Below, in pieces: positions 53,110-63,552 of a stretch of 64,000 bases of DNA. The notes below the pieces were generated by a model. That model had not been told where the DNA came from, made no database searches, and saw nothing but the letters and a program-made list of their open reading frames with translations. The position numbers and the translations under genes are program-made. The stretch comes from Corythucha ciliata (taxonomy: Eukaryota; Arthropoda; Insecta; Hemiptera; Tingidae): assembly GCA_038030265.1 (NCBI GenBank), contig CM075941.1:48112164-48176163 (forward strand), written 5' to 3'. Positions within the stretch are counted from its first letter, which is position 1. Every line of letters starts with the position of its first letter.

Positions 53110-54620
53110 AGCTTAATAATTAACCCAAAAACTGGAAGTTGTCTGGCTGAATATACTCGGGAATTTGAAGTTTCAAGCTGGAATTGTAATTGTGGTGACT
53201 CTAAATTGAAATTTCCTTGTCTTTATTTTCGCGAAATTTCAGTTTTGGGGCTAAATTGTAAATGCTCCCGAAAATGGATGTTTCTCGTCTTTATTTTCGC
53301 GAAATTGCAAGTTTTTGGACTATATTTTCTCGCAAAATCGCAATTTTAGTGGGCGCGGACCCTGGGCCAGCCGGCCATGACGAATAGCCTTGTCTTGGAA
53401 ACTCTAAGAGCCTTGTAATTGTTAACATTTAGAGTTGAGTATTTGTGATTGCGCAGGTTTGAGCGAAATTGAAAGTTTCGTGGTTGAATATTCAGGAAGT
53501 TGCAAGTTTCCAGTCTTTAATTACGCAAAATTGCAAATTTTCCAGTCTTTATTTTCCCAAAAGAGTTTCTGGGCTAAGTATTCGTAAAATTGCTAGTTTG
53601 TGGTCTTTATTTTCGTGAATCGCCAGTTTCTGGATTCTTTTTAGTGATTGTCCAACCCGGTTTAGCCTCCCAAAACCGGCGCTTAAAGTTTGAGGTTAGC
53701 CGCTAAATGGCAAAATTTGGGAACTAAATATCCGTGAAATTGGTAGTTTCCTGGCTGAATATTCGGGAAATACATTGCAATTTTCTTTGCTATCTTCGTC
53801 TTTGCAATACGCGGCTCCATCCAATTTATTAATTTAGGCCATTTTGCCTGAAACATATCATCCACGACCGACATGGAGGGCTTAAGTGGGTGATTTTCAG
53901 GTCCATTTTTACCAACCCCAGGCAAAAACGCCCCCGAAAATGGCACGTTTGTGCCTTGTGTCGTTGGGGTTTTCTTGTGGCCTTCTCTTTTTTCCACGGG
54001 CTAGTCTACGCCTGAAATTGAGAAAAAACTCTATAATTCCCAGTTTCTGTTCGTCCTTAGGTGGTTAAAATTGATAAGACACGCTAATATTTGCTGTCCT
54101 GGGGGCAATTACGCGGCTAAAAGTTTTAAAAATGCTGATATTTTTGGCTAAAATTGCGAAAAAGCGTTCATAAAATTGAGAAAATGCGTCAATTCGTCGT
54201 TCCTGATACATCTTCAAGGCCCAATTTAAGAAAAAACACTCTTGTCTTATGGAAAATCCACGACTTAAATTAAGGAAAAGCGACCATTCAGAAGTTTGGC
54301 TTAGGGAAAATGTCAACCCGCGTGAAATTGAAGGTTTTCTTGCAGAATATTCCTAAATTTGAAAGTTTCGGGTCTATATTTTGGTTGAAATTGGTAGTTT
54401 CTGGTCTTTTTTTCTCGGTAAATTGCATGTTTCTGGTCATTTTATCAGTGGGCGCCAACCCTATAGGCAATCAGCCTTTACTGCGCTCATAGCCTGAGGA
54501 GTAAACGTGTAATTTCAACAGTTAGAGATACATCCTCCTGAAATATTCGCAAAATTGACAGTTTCGAATCTTAATTCAGGAGAAACTGTATTATGTTGAA
54601 ACGCGATCATTCAGAAGTTT
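53110..54620. repeat. Satellite C array (TTCGCGAAATTGCAAGTTTCTGG units)
   Basis: Diverged ~30-35-bp units such as TTTATTTTCGCGAAATTGCA then AGTTTTTGG. A GGGCGCGGACCCTGGGCCAG patch interrupts near 53350 and a related one near 54450. Part of 54100-54300 has the satellite A motif reversed. No gene inside. Confidence 0.65.
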
Positions 54621-55070
54621 GGCTTAGGGAAAGTGTCAACCCCTTGAAGCGATATTCAACTGGAGGGAAAACAGCCAAATTGGCTTTGAAAGAGATAGAG
54701 GCATGAAAATTGAATTTTGGAAGCACCAAAGCGTATAATTAATTGGTATTTAGAAAGAGCCAAACCCGTGAAATTCGCTTTTCTGGAAGAACCAAACCCT
54801 GGAATTTGGCCATTTGGACAAGCGAAGGATGATAAGGGGCTCACGGAGATTTCCACCCCGGGCTTCGAGAGGTGTATAGGTACGCCACTGCGATCCGGCT
54901 GTTGCCTAATTGGCCATGAAACTGTGGCGGGCTGTGGCTCAGCGCTCTTGGCTTCGTGTGGGCTTTCAACAAATCGCGCACCGGGCGATGAGAAGCCCGC
55001 TGAATACGGGCACGAAGGGCACAGTTCGATTAGGGTGTGTCACATGATTTATATGTAAGACTGGGGAATT
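54621..55070. other. Non-coding stretch
   Basis: No gene recognised. A 113-codon open frame (54717) has no known motif. Confidence 0.35.
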
Positions 55071-55072
55071 TT

Positions 55073-55348
55073 GAACACAAACCGAATAACACCAAGATTC
55101 GATGCTCAAGCTTTTATTGAGAATCGAAAACTAAGTCGATTCCAATATAACGAACGCTTAACTTTTAGATACAAAATATTGTTTTCCGTGAGAACACGAG
55201 AAGTAGAGTCCACAGAGTATAGAACGCGACTGCCTCGCAGGACAGTTTACAAAAAAAGATTTAAACAGAGATGAGAAATAAATTAGAAGAAAGAAGTAAA
55301 AGGATCAAAGTCCAACAATAAGGTTCGAAGACTGGCGAGAAACTTACA
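55073..55348 (-). repeat. Gypsy-4 3' LTR
   Basis: Read on the minus strand: purine tract GGTTGGGGGGGA, then TGTAAGTTTCTCGCCAGTC at 55348, ending near TTCGGTTTGTGTTCA at 55073. CAATAAAAGC at about 55114-55123 is a probable polyadenylation signal. The outer boundary is chosen from the TG...CA rule and is not confirmed by a second copy. Confidence 0.6.
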
Positions 55349-55354
55349 TCCCCC

Positions 55355-55610
55355 CCAACCAAAGAGCTGTGAGACAGTGAAGCTAATTTTCCGCAGAGCA
55401 ATAGGTAATAAGTTGATATGTACACGTATAGCGTTAGTTAGTTAGTATAAGATTAATCGGTACAACATTGGTGAATAAAGGCTAGACTATGAACTGTGAG
55501 TGATTTACAAATGCCCTAGTAATAAGGTAGTATTGTAGACAATTTCTACGATAACTTTGATTTCTTTCGTATGCCGAAATCACGAACACCAATCATGATC
55601 GAAATTTAGA
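55355..55610 (-). other. Gypsy-4 3' untranslated spacer
   Basis: About 250 bp between the pol stop and the polypurine tract, with no coding potential, containing AACTAACTAACG-type short repeats. Confidence 0.45.
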
Positions 55611-58280
55611 TTAGCTGTGGTTGTTGGGTGTGTTCGACCCTTGATTGTTTACCCTGATGATCTTACTTATGTGGTACAAGCGTTTGTCGTCGGTACCGTT
55701 GTAGCCTACGTTGACCTGGTACACCGAGTTGGATAACTTGTTCACGATGGGAAACGGACCCAATCGTATTTCATCTAGCTTTTTACGGTTCAGTCTGTTC
55801 CCGTTCTCTACGTACACGTTGTCTCCTATTGTGAGGGAAACGTTTTTTCTTTTGGAGTCGTATCGTCTCTTGTTTTCGTCGTAGGCTTTTACCGAATTTT
55901 GGAAGGCTAATTTTGCGTCCCGCTGGTAATTTGGGATTTCGAGAAACTCTTTAGGTGCTGCATGTGGTGGAACACCGTTCATTAAGTAATTTGGAGTGTA
56001 CTGGGTGACGCTGTGTATTGTATTGTTATATTCCTCAGCGCACTGCCTAGCTACTGAGGTCCATGCAATTTTTCGTTTTGTTTCGTTTATTCTGCATCTT
56101 ATTCTATTGACAAGCGTTTGATTCAGCTTTTCGTTCAGTCCGTTGGAGGCTGGGTGATCGATGACCGTGTAGACATGATTTATATTGTTTTCTTGAAGAT
56201 ATCTCATGAAGTCTTTCGCGCTCAGGCCTGCATACTGGTCTGTGAGCAACGTGCCGATTTGATGGTCGCTCTGCACTTTTTCAATTAGTTTTATGAATTC
56301 GTTAGCAGTTTGGTTTGGTGACGTTGATATAAATGCAAAGCGAGTGAAGTGGTCTACTAGGAGGTGGAGATACCTTTTTGTTGATTTGTTTCCTCCAAAT
56401 CCCCCTATCGTGTCGATGGACATTATTTGAAAGGGTTCACTTGCTGGACCCAAGTGGCCTAAGAAACCTGTGGGTTTAGTGCGTCTATATTTATTTTTGA
56501 GGCAAATTGTGCATGTGGAACAGAAGTGTAGAATTTCTTTGTACATATTGTGGAAGTATTAATAATTTTTGATTGTATTTATAATGTGTTTCGGCCCTAC
56601 GTGGCCGTATTTTAGATGTACTTTTTGAACGAGTTGTAAACCGTATTCCTTATCGATTATTATTTGTTCTCTAGCCCTAGTTTTCCGCAAGATTATTCCG
56701 TGTTTTAAAATATCGCGTTTTCCCTTAGTGATGTTCTTCTGGCTATCCCGAATTTCCTCCAACTCAAGCAGATTAGCTGTGCGTAGTGGTTCGCGGTCAT
56801 CTGTGTTGTAGTCTCTTGCGAGTATTGGGTTTCTCGATAGGCAGTCCGCTTCTGCATTTGCGGATCCCGATCTGTAGATTATGTCGAAATCATACTGTAA
56901 GAGATAGTTTGTGAGATCGCCTAGCTCCTCATCTGTCCTTGCTTTCAATTTGAGATTTTCCAGAGGTTTATGATCGGTAATAATTTTAAATTGGCGGCCT
57001 ATCAACCAGTACCGCCAGTATTTCACGGCTTCTTTAATCGCTAAACTCTCCAAGTAGATAGCTTTTTGTCTCTTTTGGCTCTCGTTGAGCTTCTTGGAGG
57101 GTTTTTCAACTCCGCCGGGTTGAGGCTGCTTAAGGATCGCTCCGATACCTTCTATGCTCGCATCAGTATAAATTACGATCGGTAAGTTTCGGTCAAAAAT
57201 GGCTAGCACGGGGGAGGATGTTAGGTAAGTTTTGATTCTCTCAAAAGCTTCCTAGCATTGTTGCGTCCATGCGAATTTGACGCCTTTTCGAAGAAGATTG
57301 TGAAAAATGTCAAGTGTTTTTGCTGCGTTTTGGATGTATTTATGGTAGAAATTTATTTTACCCAGAAACTGACGAATATTTTTTTGATTTTTTGGCGTAG
57401 GGAAGTTTTTAATAGCTATTAAATTATCGTTGAGAGGTCTAACTGCGTTGTTTTCTATGACATGACCCAAATATTGGATGGAATTAGTGGCAAAATTGCA
57501 TTTGATGAACTTTAGTTTGAATCCCTCCTTTTTGATTGCCTCCATTAGAGCCTCGAGATGTCGGATGTGTTGTTCAAAAGTTTTAGAGAAGATGAGTATG
57601 TCGTCCATGTAGTTACAACAGAAGTCACCTAGCCCATTCCGTCGGATGATACCCGAGAGTATTCTTTGGAAAATTGCGGGTGATGTTTTTAAGCCAAACG
57701 GCATGGCGACCCACTGCCAGTGGCCGTGTTGGGTAATAAATCCCGTTTTATATCGATCTTTGGTACGTATAGGTATGGTCCAGAAGGCCATGTTAATATC
57801 TAAGGCGGAAAACCATCTGCAATCTCGGGTTTTGGCTATAATGTCATCAATGAGCGGAAACGGCTGGCTCTCAGGAACCAGAAGTTTGTTTAGTTCCCTG
57901 AAGTCCACGCATAATCTTGTTTTTTCTTTTTTATTACTTTCACCTGTTTTTTTGTACGCCAGCGTGACCGGTGCGGCGAATGGTGAACATGATTCCTCTA
58001 TGATGCCGTGGTTTAAAAGCTCACCAATCTGTTTTTCAATTTCCTTCTGGTCATCATAAGAGCACCTATAGGGTTTTTTCGCTATGTATTTGTCTTCCAC
58101 CAGTTTTATATGTGCTTCGTGTTTTTGCACTGTGCCTATATCGTATTGGTTTTTTGCGAATAGCGTGCCGTGTTTATCAATTAAGTCATAAATATGTTGT
58201 TTTTTTTCAGCATCTGAATGAGCCGTTTTTATTTCAAACTGCTCGATAGGAATATGTTCGTTCGGAGTCAGTTTGGCCAT
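55611..58280 (-). pseudogene. Gypsy-4 pol: RT, RNase H, integrase, two in-frame stops
   Basis: One frame from 58280 to 55611 is broken only by TAG at 57252-57254 and TAA at 56559-56561. RT: TRLCVDFRELNKLLVPESQP, FSALDINMAFWTIPI and the catalytic CNYMDDILIFS. RNase H: VIYTDASIEGIGA, LESLAIKEAVKYW and IITDHKPLENLK. Integrase: HLKYGHVGPKHI and CSTCTICLKNK (zinc head), then catalytic SIDTIGGF, LLTDQYAGLSAKDF and NGLNEKLNQT, with all three acidic residues present. The C-terminus includes RRYDSKRKNVSLTIGDNVYV and KRLYHISKIIRV. The start at 58280 is inside the protease-RT linker, so the N-terminus is missing. Confidence 0.9.
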
Positions 58281-58289
58281 TTTTAGAGA

Positions 58290-58760
58290 GGTACTTAATT
58301 GCCAATTTTTAGGGTATAATTAGTCGCAGTTTAGCCGTTTTCAAAAGGCATAAATCGTCAGTTTCGCTATTTTGGGGCGCGATTATAGTCAGTTTAGCCG
58401 TTTTTATGGTGGGAATAGCTATTTCTAGGTAGTAATAAATCGCTGTTGAGTCATTTTTAGTAGAGCGAAGGACACAATTTCCCCAAGCCCCCCCCCCCCT
58501 TGAGGAAATCCTGGATCAGCCGTCTGCTCAAAGATACATCCCTTAATGTAGATAAAAAGCTCATTCGCTGCTCAACTCGAGAAAATACGTGGCTGAAGTG
58601 GACAAGACGCGATCATTCGCTGCTGAAACGGGGAAAAACGAATAAATCGCGGATCAATTTGAGAAAACCCGTTAATTCACGGCTAAAATTGTGAAAAAGT
58701 GCTTATATCGCGGCAAAAATTGGGAAAACACCAATTCGTGGTTACTATACAGGCAAGTTT
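58290..58760. repeat. Satellite B then reversed satellite A
   Basis: 58290-58460 has AGTCAGTTTAGCCGTTTTTA units (B). From 58600 the words CGCGGATCAATTTGAGAAAA and TTCACGGCTAAAATTGTGAA are satellite A in reverse orientation. A poly-C run lies at 58489-58498. Confidence 0.65.
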
Positions 58761-58974
58761 CGGGCTAAAACTCAGAATTAAGAGAGAGTTAATCGGACTT
58801 ACGAGCTTATCCGCAGGGAAAATAGAGAAAAATAGAGTTAATTCGCATTTTCCGCAAGAGTGGATTTATGGTGTGTAACCCCTCCCAAGACAAAAACCTA
58901 GATCCGCCACTGGATTGGGTTAATTTATTGTGTAAAAATATCTATACCAGCACTATATGCATCGAGCTTTTTGG

Positions 58975-59080
58975 ATCACACCGAGACCGAGACTAAGTCT
59001 CGAGAAAATGAGACGGTCTCGTCTCGGTCTCGTTCCAGAAAATGCAATCTCGATCTCGGTCTCGGTGCATCACTACTTGA
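58975..59080. repeat. GAGACC/GGTCTC-rich repeat
   Basis: CACCGAGACCGAGACTAAGT ... GACGGTCTCGTCTCGGTCTC ... TCTCGATCTCGGTCTCGGTG. The ends CACCGAGACCGAGA and TCTCGGTCTCGGTG are perfect inverted repeats, suggesting a ~105-bp foldback element. Confidence 0.6.
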
Positions 59081-59084
59081 AACT

Positions 59085-59262
59085 GTATCTTTAGTGGAAA
59101 CACCATGAAACAAAACATATTTTGTACACCATAAGAAGTTGCTCAAGTGGAAACTTGAAGTTTCAAAAAACTGAAACTCGTTTGCGAAACTTGAAACACA
59201 TCATGTTTCACTTTTTTGAAACAAAAACGTTTCTCAAAATTTTCGTTAGTGGAAACCCGGCT
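59085..59262. mobile_element. GTTTCA-rich TIR element, right part
   Basis: TGAAAC/GTTTCA-rich sequence ending TTAGTGGAAACCCGGCT, followed by TAA (59263-59265). It mirrors the left part at 52522-52760. Confidence 0.55.
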
Positions 59263-59265
59263 TAA

Positions 59266-61100
59266 CAATAATCTCCGTCACGTTCCCATTACCTCTTCAT
59301 TGCACATTCTGTCTGATAAAGAAAGGTGATGGCTTGAAATGGCTCTCACAAACTATTTTAAGATTCAACCTTTTAGCACAAAGAGAAGGAAGAAGAAAAA
59401 ACTGTCCCTCTATAACTGGAAATAGGGGCAAAATAAGATTTCCTTTCTTCCTCCCAGTCCTATTCACTTCCCTACTTTCACGCACGGTTGAATGTAAAAG
59501 GGATCAAGATCGTTATAACGCAAAACAAATTTTCCGTTTGCATTACCAAGGAGAGCAGAGAGACTGTTGATCCCGTTTTAAATGAGCGACAAGAAAACAT
59601 TCGTGAAATCAATCACTTTACAACGCGTCCTGTACTATGATTTGGTACACAAGTTTATTACTGTTCCCTGTGTCACCACGCCATTCCATTTCGGAAAAGC
59701 TCCGCAAATCCTCTCTATAAAATAATACCGTCGAATCTCATCAATTCTCCATCATCAGTGGGGGTGCGGGGAGTGTTTTTTTTTTTTACGACGGCGGTAT
59801 CGGGCTTTGAAGGAAAAAGTATAGGAATATATACGCCGAAAATGGATGAAAGCTTTCCCCCCTTATATGTCTGGTAAGAGGAAGAGAAAATAACCCAGAG
59901 GGGTGATGTTGTTGCCATGGTATCCTCTTCCTCTCTCTTGTCTGTGATCCCTTCAGATGTCGCAATCAACCTCTCTCTCCTTTAATTCTACCTGTATATA
60001 GGGAATGAGAGTTTAGAGAAAGGGGTTTGAGGCAAAAAAGAGAATCATTTTGGTTAATTTTTATATTTAGCGAAGTCCATTAACAAAGTATTGAAAATGG
60101 AAGGGTATATAGGAACAATATCAAAATTATTTGGATAACTCATAATTCCAGCCCTACTACTCTCTTTCTAATTGCTGAGTTTAACAATTCCATAACTTCG
60201 ACTGTCCCACGTGCAGGTAAACGAACCACGAGGGCAAAATCAAGGACAAAATAATATCCAATGTTATTTGTGCAATCTGAACTCACGCCTCATAAATCGC
60301 TTCGGTCGACGTGATAGACACATAAAATCTAGTGGAACTATTTCAATATATTTTAATGTCCAAGCATCAATTTTTTTTCGACCGCTATAAAAGGGAGACA
60401 AATCTGATTGGAAGGTACTTACACAGTTTTTTCCCCTTCCTCGCAAACTCTACCTTTAGTGAGTTTTCCCAGCGTTTTTTTCTTTATTCCAATTTTATTC
60501 ATAACATTTAAAAGATGTACCGTGACAAACGCTTTAATATCTGACTCGTTTTGTCCTCTCAACCAGCCCAAAGACAAGGGCTTATTATTGTCTGTAACTG
60601 GAAAAGGAGGAATCTCAGCTACTGTTGCTGGAGAGCAGAGGGGACTGTATTTTATAGGGAGAGCGATTGATAAATTTCGAGAGACCGGAAAATGGAGTTA
60701 ACTAAATTTTTGGAAAAGGAAAGAGAGAGAATGAGACTGGCTTTGAGTAGGTACCTTGAGATTTGAGACAACTTCAGCGAAGGCGTTTTTTTTTACTTCT
60801 TTCCTCGAGGAGACACACACACTTCCTCCTTTTCCTGGCTCGATCGCGAAAAAACTCATTCCGAGAGGGAGCGGGTGGAGAGCATAGGAGGATTGGGGTA
60901 GGGAGCGTCTCTCCTATACTAATTTTTTTAAGAACGGCAGTTTAGCAATAACAAACCGCCCACCAAAAGCGAGAGCTTTTTACTTCGGAATAAACTTAAA
61001 TAGAGTTGGGTACAACTAAAACATAATGTAGATTAATGAGAACGAGACTTTTCTAGGCAAACTTAACTTAACTTAACCTAAGTAGAGAAATTTGAAGCTA
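59266..61100. other. Non-coding region
   Basis: About 1.8 kb without recognisable genes or repeats. It ends with TAACTTAACTTAACCTAAG near 61063-61081. Confidence 0.5.
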
Positions 61101-61132
61101 GCAATAGGTTTTGACGTGGTGTGGCTTAACGG

Positions 61133-61150
61133 GGGTCGTTCGGACGACCC
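61133..61150. repeat. Small perfect hairpin downstream of the BEL primer site
   Basis: GGGTCGT TCGG ACGACCC: a 7-bp stem with a four-base loop, about 27 bp inside the element from the putative primer site. Confidence 0.5.
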
Positions 61151-61176
61151 GAAGATGAGGGTTGAAGATGCAAGAA

Positions 61177-61190
61177 ATTAACGGTCGCCA
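61177..61190 (-). promoter_or_regulatory. Putative BEL/Pao primer binding site
   Basis: On the minus strand, TGGCGACCGTTAAT follows CAACAGG. LTR elements of this class often have TGGCGACCGTGAC right after the 5' LTR. Its position implies that the LTR at 61193-63434 is followed by internal sequence, as in a 5' LTR, although a BEL pol tail lies on its other side. Confidence 0.5.
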
Positions 61191-61192
61191 CC

Positions 61193-63434
61193 TGTTGTTT
61201 GCTTTGGGTAACAGGCCCCAATATATTCTCAATTTAATACAACTGATAACAATTTTTTGGTTTCGGAAAAAATAATAACAATGCGTTTCTTCAATGATTT
61301 CCGGTCGTTCCGGTGCGTAGACTTCGCGACGGTCGGTCTGGTAGCGTCCCTTCGCGCTGTTTCAGACCCTCTTGTCGAACTAACGGTCCGTTAGCGTCCT
61401 CTGGTGCTGTCCGTAGTGTCTTCTTCGCCTGGTTCGGCAAGGACAGGGAAAGGTTTGGACAGGATCGGTCTTGCTCGATGAATTCTGGGGCAGACACAAG
61501 TGTCGCTAAGCCCCGTAGTATCTATCGAGTTCCACCGGGGGTGAGGGAACGAGAATGAATGTTGACCGGAGTCGTCTCAACGGTCTGGCACGAATGCCTA
61601 CCGGTGGTCAGGGCCACAATAGGGTTTCCCTTCAACAAGTGTCCGGAGTCTTCTCAACGGATGTGTCGAACTTGGAAGGTTCCCGCGAGGTTATCCTGCC
61701 GGTCCGGATATGCGTCAAGTGTATGACGTCTGTAACAGTAACGGTCTAATCCACAATAGGGTTTCCCTTCAACAAGCGTCCGGATTCTTCTCAATGGAGT
61801 AGAGCTTGGAAGGTTCCCCTAAGGTTATCCGACTGTTCGGTTTTGATATATGCGTCAGCTCACTAACGACTTAAAAAAATAACGGTCTAATCCCCAATAG
61901 GGTTTCCCTTCAACAAGCGTCCGGAGTCTTCTCAACGGATATGTCGAACTTGGAAGGTTCCCGAAAGGTTATCCGTCCGACTGACTGAATCTATGCGTCC
62001 GGGTTAGGACAACTTGAGCCAGGGGCGGTTTAGTCCACAATAGGGTGTCCACTTCGACAAGCGTCCGGAGTCTTCTCAACGGAGTAGAGCTTGGAAGGTT
62101 CCCGTAAGGTTATCCGCACCACTGGTCAGAAAAAAGAAAAATACACTGGCTATGGGTAGCCGGTAGGGCTAACGGTCCGGTAGCGTCCCTTGTAGTTGTC
62201 CGCAGCGTCTTCTTCGCCGAGTTCGGCAAGGATAGGGAAAGGTTCGGACAGGATCGGTCTTACTCGATGAATTCTGGGGCAGACACATGTGTCGCTAAGC
62301 CCCGTAGTATCTATCAAGCTCCACCGAGGTTAGGGGAATGAATAAAAGAATAACCGGAGTCTTCTCCACGGTTTTGGGCACGGATGCCTATCGGCGGTCA
62401 GGTCCACAATAGGGTTTCCACTTTAACAAGCGTCCGGAGTCTTCTCAACGTAGTAGAGCTTGGAAGGTTCCCGTAAGGTTATCCTGCCGGTCCGATTGTA
62501 TAGATGCGTCAGGTGTATGACGACTTTAACAGTGACGGTCTAATCCACAATAGGGTTTTCCTTCAACAAGCGTCCGGAGTCTTCTCAACGGATCTGTTGA
62601 GCTTGGAAGGTTCCCGCAGGGTTATCCGGCTGTTCGATTTTGCTATATATGCGTCAGGTCACTGACGACTTGAAATAATGACGGTCTAATCCCCAATAGG
62701 GTTTCCCTTCAACAAGCGTCCGGAGTCTTCTCAACGGATATGTCGAACTTGGAAGGTTCCCGTAAGGTTATCCGTCCAATTTACTTGGATCTATGCGTCC
62801 GGTTGGGGACGACTTGAACCAGGGGCGGTTTCATCCACAATAGGGTGTCCACTTCAACAAGCGTCCGGAGTCTTCTCAACGGAATAGAGCTTGGAAGGTT
62901 CCCGCAAGGTTATCCGTCCCACTGGTCAGAAAAAAAACAAAACGGGGTAAGAGGACTCGGTCAGGGTCAGCCTTATACCAACCGGTCAGGATCGAATCAC
63001 TGAAGGGTCGGAAAGGTTCCCAATAGGCTTTGCCCGTGGATGCCTTGGTAGGGTGTGACGTCACGAACGGTCAAGAGTCATCTCAATTGACCGCTGGACG
63101 TTTTCCCGTACGGCGTGATTTTTGGTGAGCGATCCTTCGCTTCGGGAAGACGGCGTCGTCGCTGTTGTACTTCCGGATCGTCGTGGGTTCTGGAGTTCCC
63201 AGTCGTTGAAGCCGCTGGAGGGTCGTACTGTTTCCCAGTCGAGTGGTCCAATTGCAGGCTGAAGATCTGGTCCAGGTTGCTGGGGTGTTTCCCGTTTGAC
63301 TTCTCGACATGAAGTGAGCTCTCGGGTGCCGGCGCTCTGGTTGTATAGGCGGTGGGTGGATTCCACCCGCTCCAACTCGCTCGGGTGGCTCAGTGGGTTG
63401 ACCGTTGGGTGGTGGGTGGTCCCCTTTCCAACTA
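61193..63434 (-). repeat. Large BEL/Pao LTR (~2.2 kb) with internal tandem repeats
   Basis: Bounded upstream (minus strand) by pol and the purine tract GGTGGGGGAA, starting TAGTTGGAAAGGGG (a normal start would be TGTTGG), and downstream by ...CAACA and a primer-site-like sequence. No second copy is in the window, so the boundaries are inferred. The outer 400 bp (63040-63434) is unique; the rest is mostly tandem repeat. Confidence 0.5.
61370..62940. repeat. Two-level tandem repeat: ~142-bp units in a ~795-bp duplication
   Basis: Four ~142-bp units start at 61615, 61752, 61893 and 62036 (each with CCACAATAGGGTTTCC, CAACAAGCGTCCGGAGTCTT and TTGGAAGGTTCCCG). Four more start at 62405, 62546, 62692 and 62836. 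Equivalent units are 790-800 bp apart. A ~240-bp segment precedes each set (TTCTGGGGCAGACACA, CGCTAAGCCCCGTAGTATCT) and is also duplicated. The order of unit subtypes is the same in both sets, showing block duplication. Confidence 0.88.
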
Positions 63435-63552
63435 TTCCCCCACCTGGAGGGCTCCCTTTTTTTTTCTGTAGGGATGTCTTGGAGAATTTTTTCCCTGGGA
63501 GGGGCGACTTACATAATTAATTGTTGGCGGAATTAATTTACCCGACGTCAGT

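Larger units (their letters stand above)
55073..58285 (-). mobile_element. Gypsy-4: 5'-truncated Ty3/gypsy element, minus strand
   Basis: Contains pol from RT onward and one 3' LTR. gag, protease and the 5' LTR are missing: at 58285 the coding sequence stops abruptly against satellite. pol decay is minimal (two in-frame stops, no frameshift), so this is probably the youngest coding element in the window. Confidence 0.85.

Noticed and set aside
52856..53116. 86-codon frame with a mixed composition
   Set aside because: Runs into satellite C and has no known motif.
54717..55058. 113-codon plus-strand frame
   Set aside because: No recognisable domain and no splice-like borders; sits beside satellite C.
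61063..61081. Telomeric repeat (TTAACC-like words)
   Set aside because: Four imperfect words of TAACT/TAACC only; not a sustained TTAGG or other telomere array.
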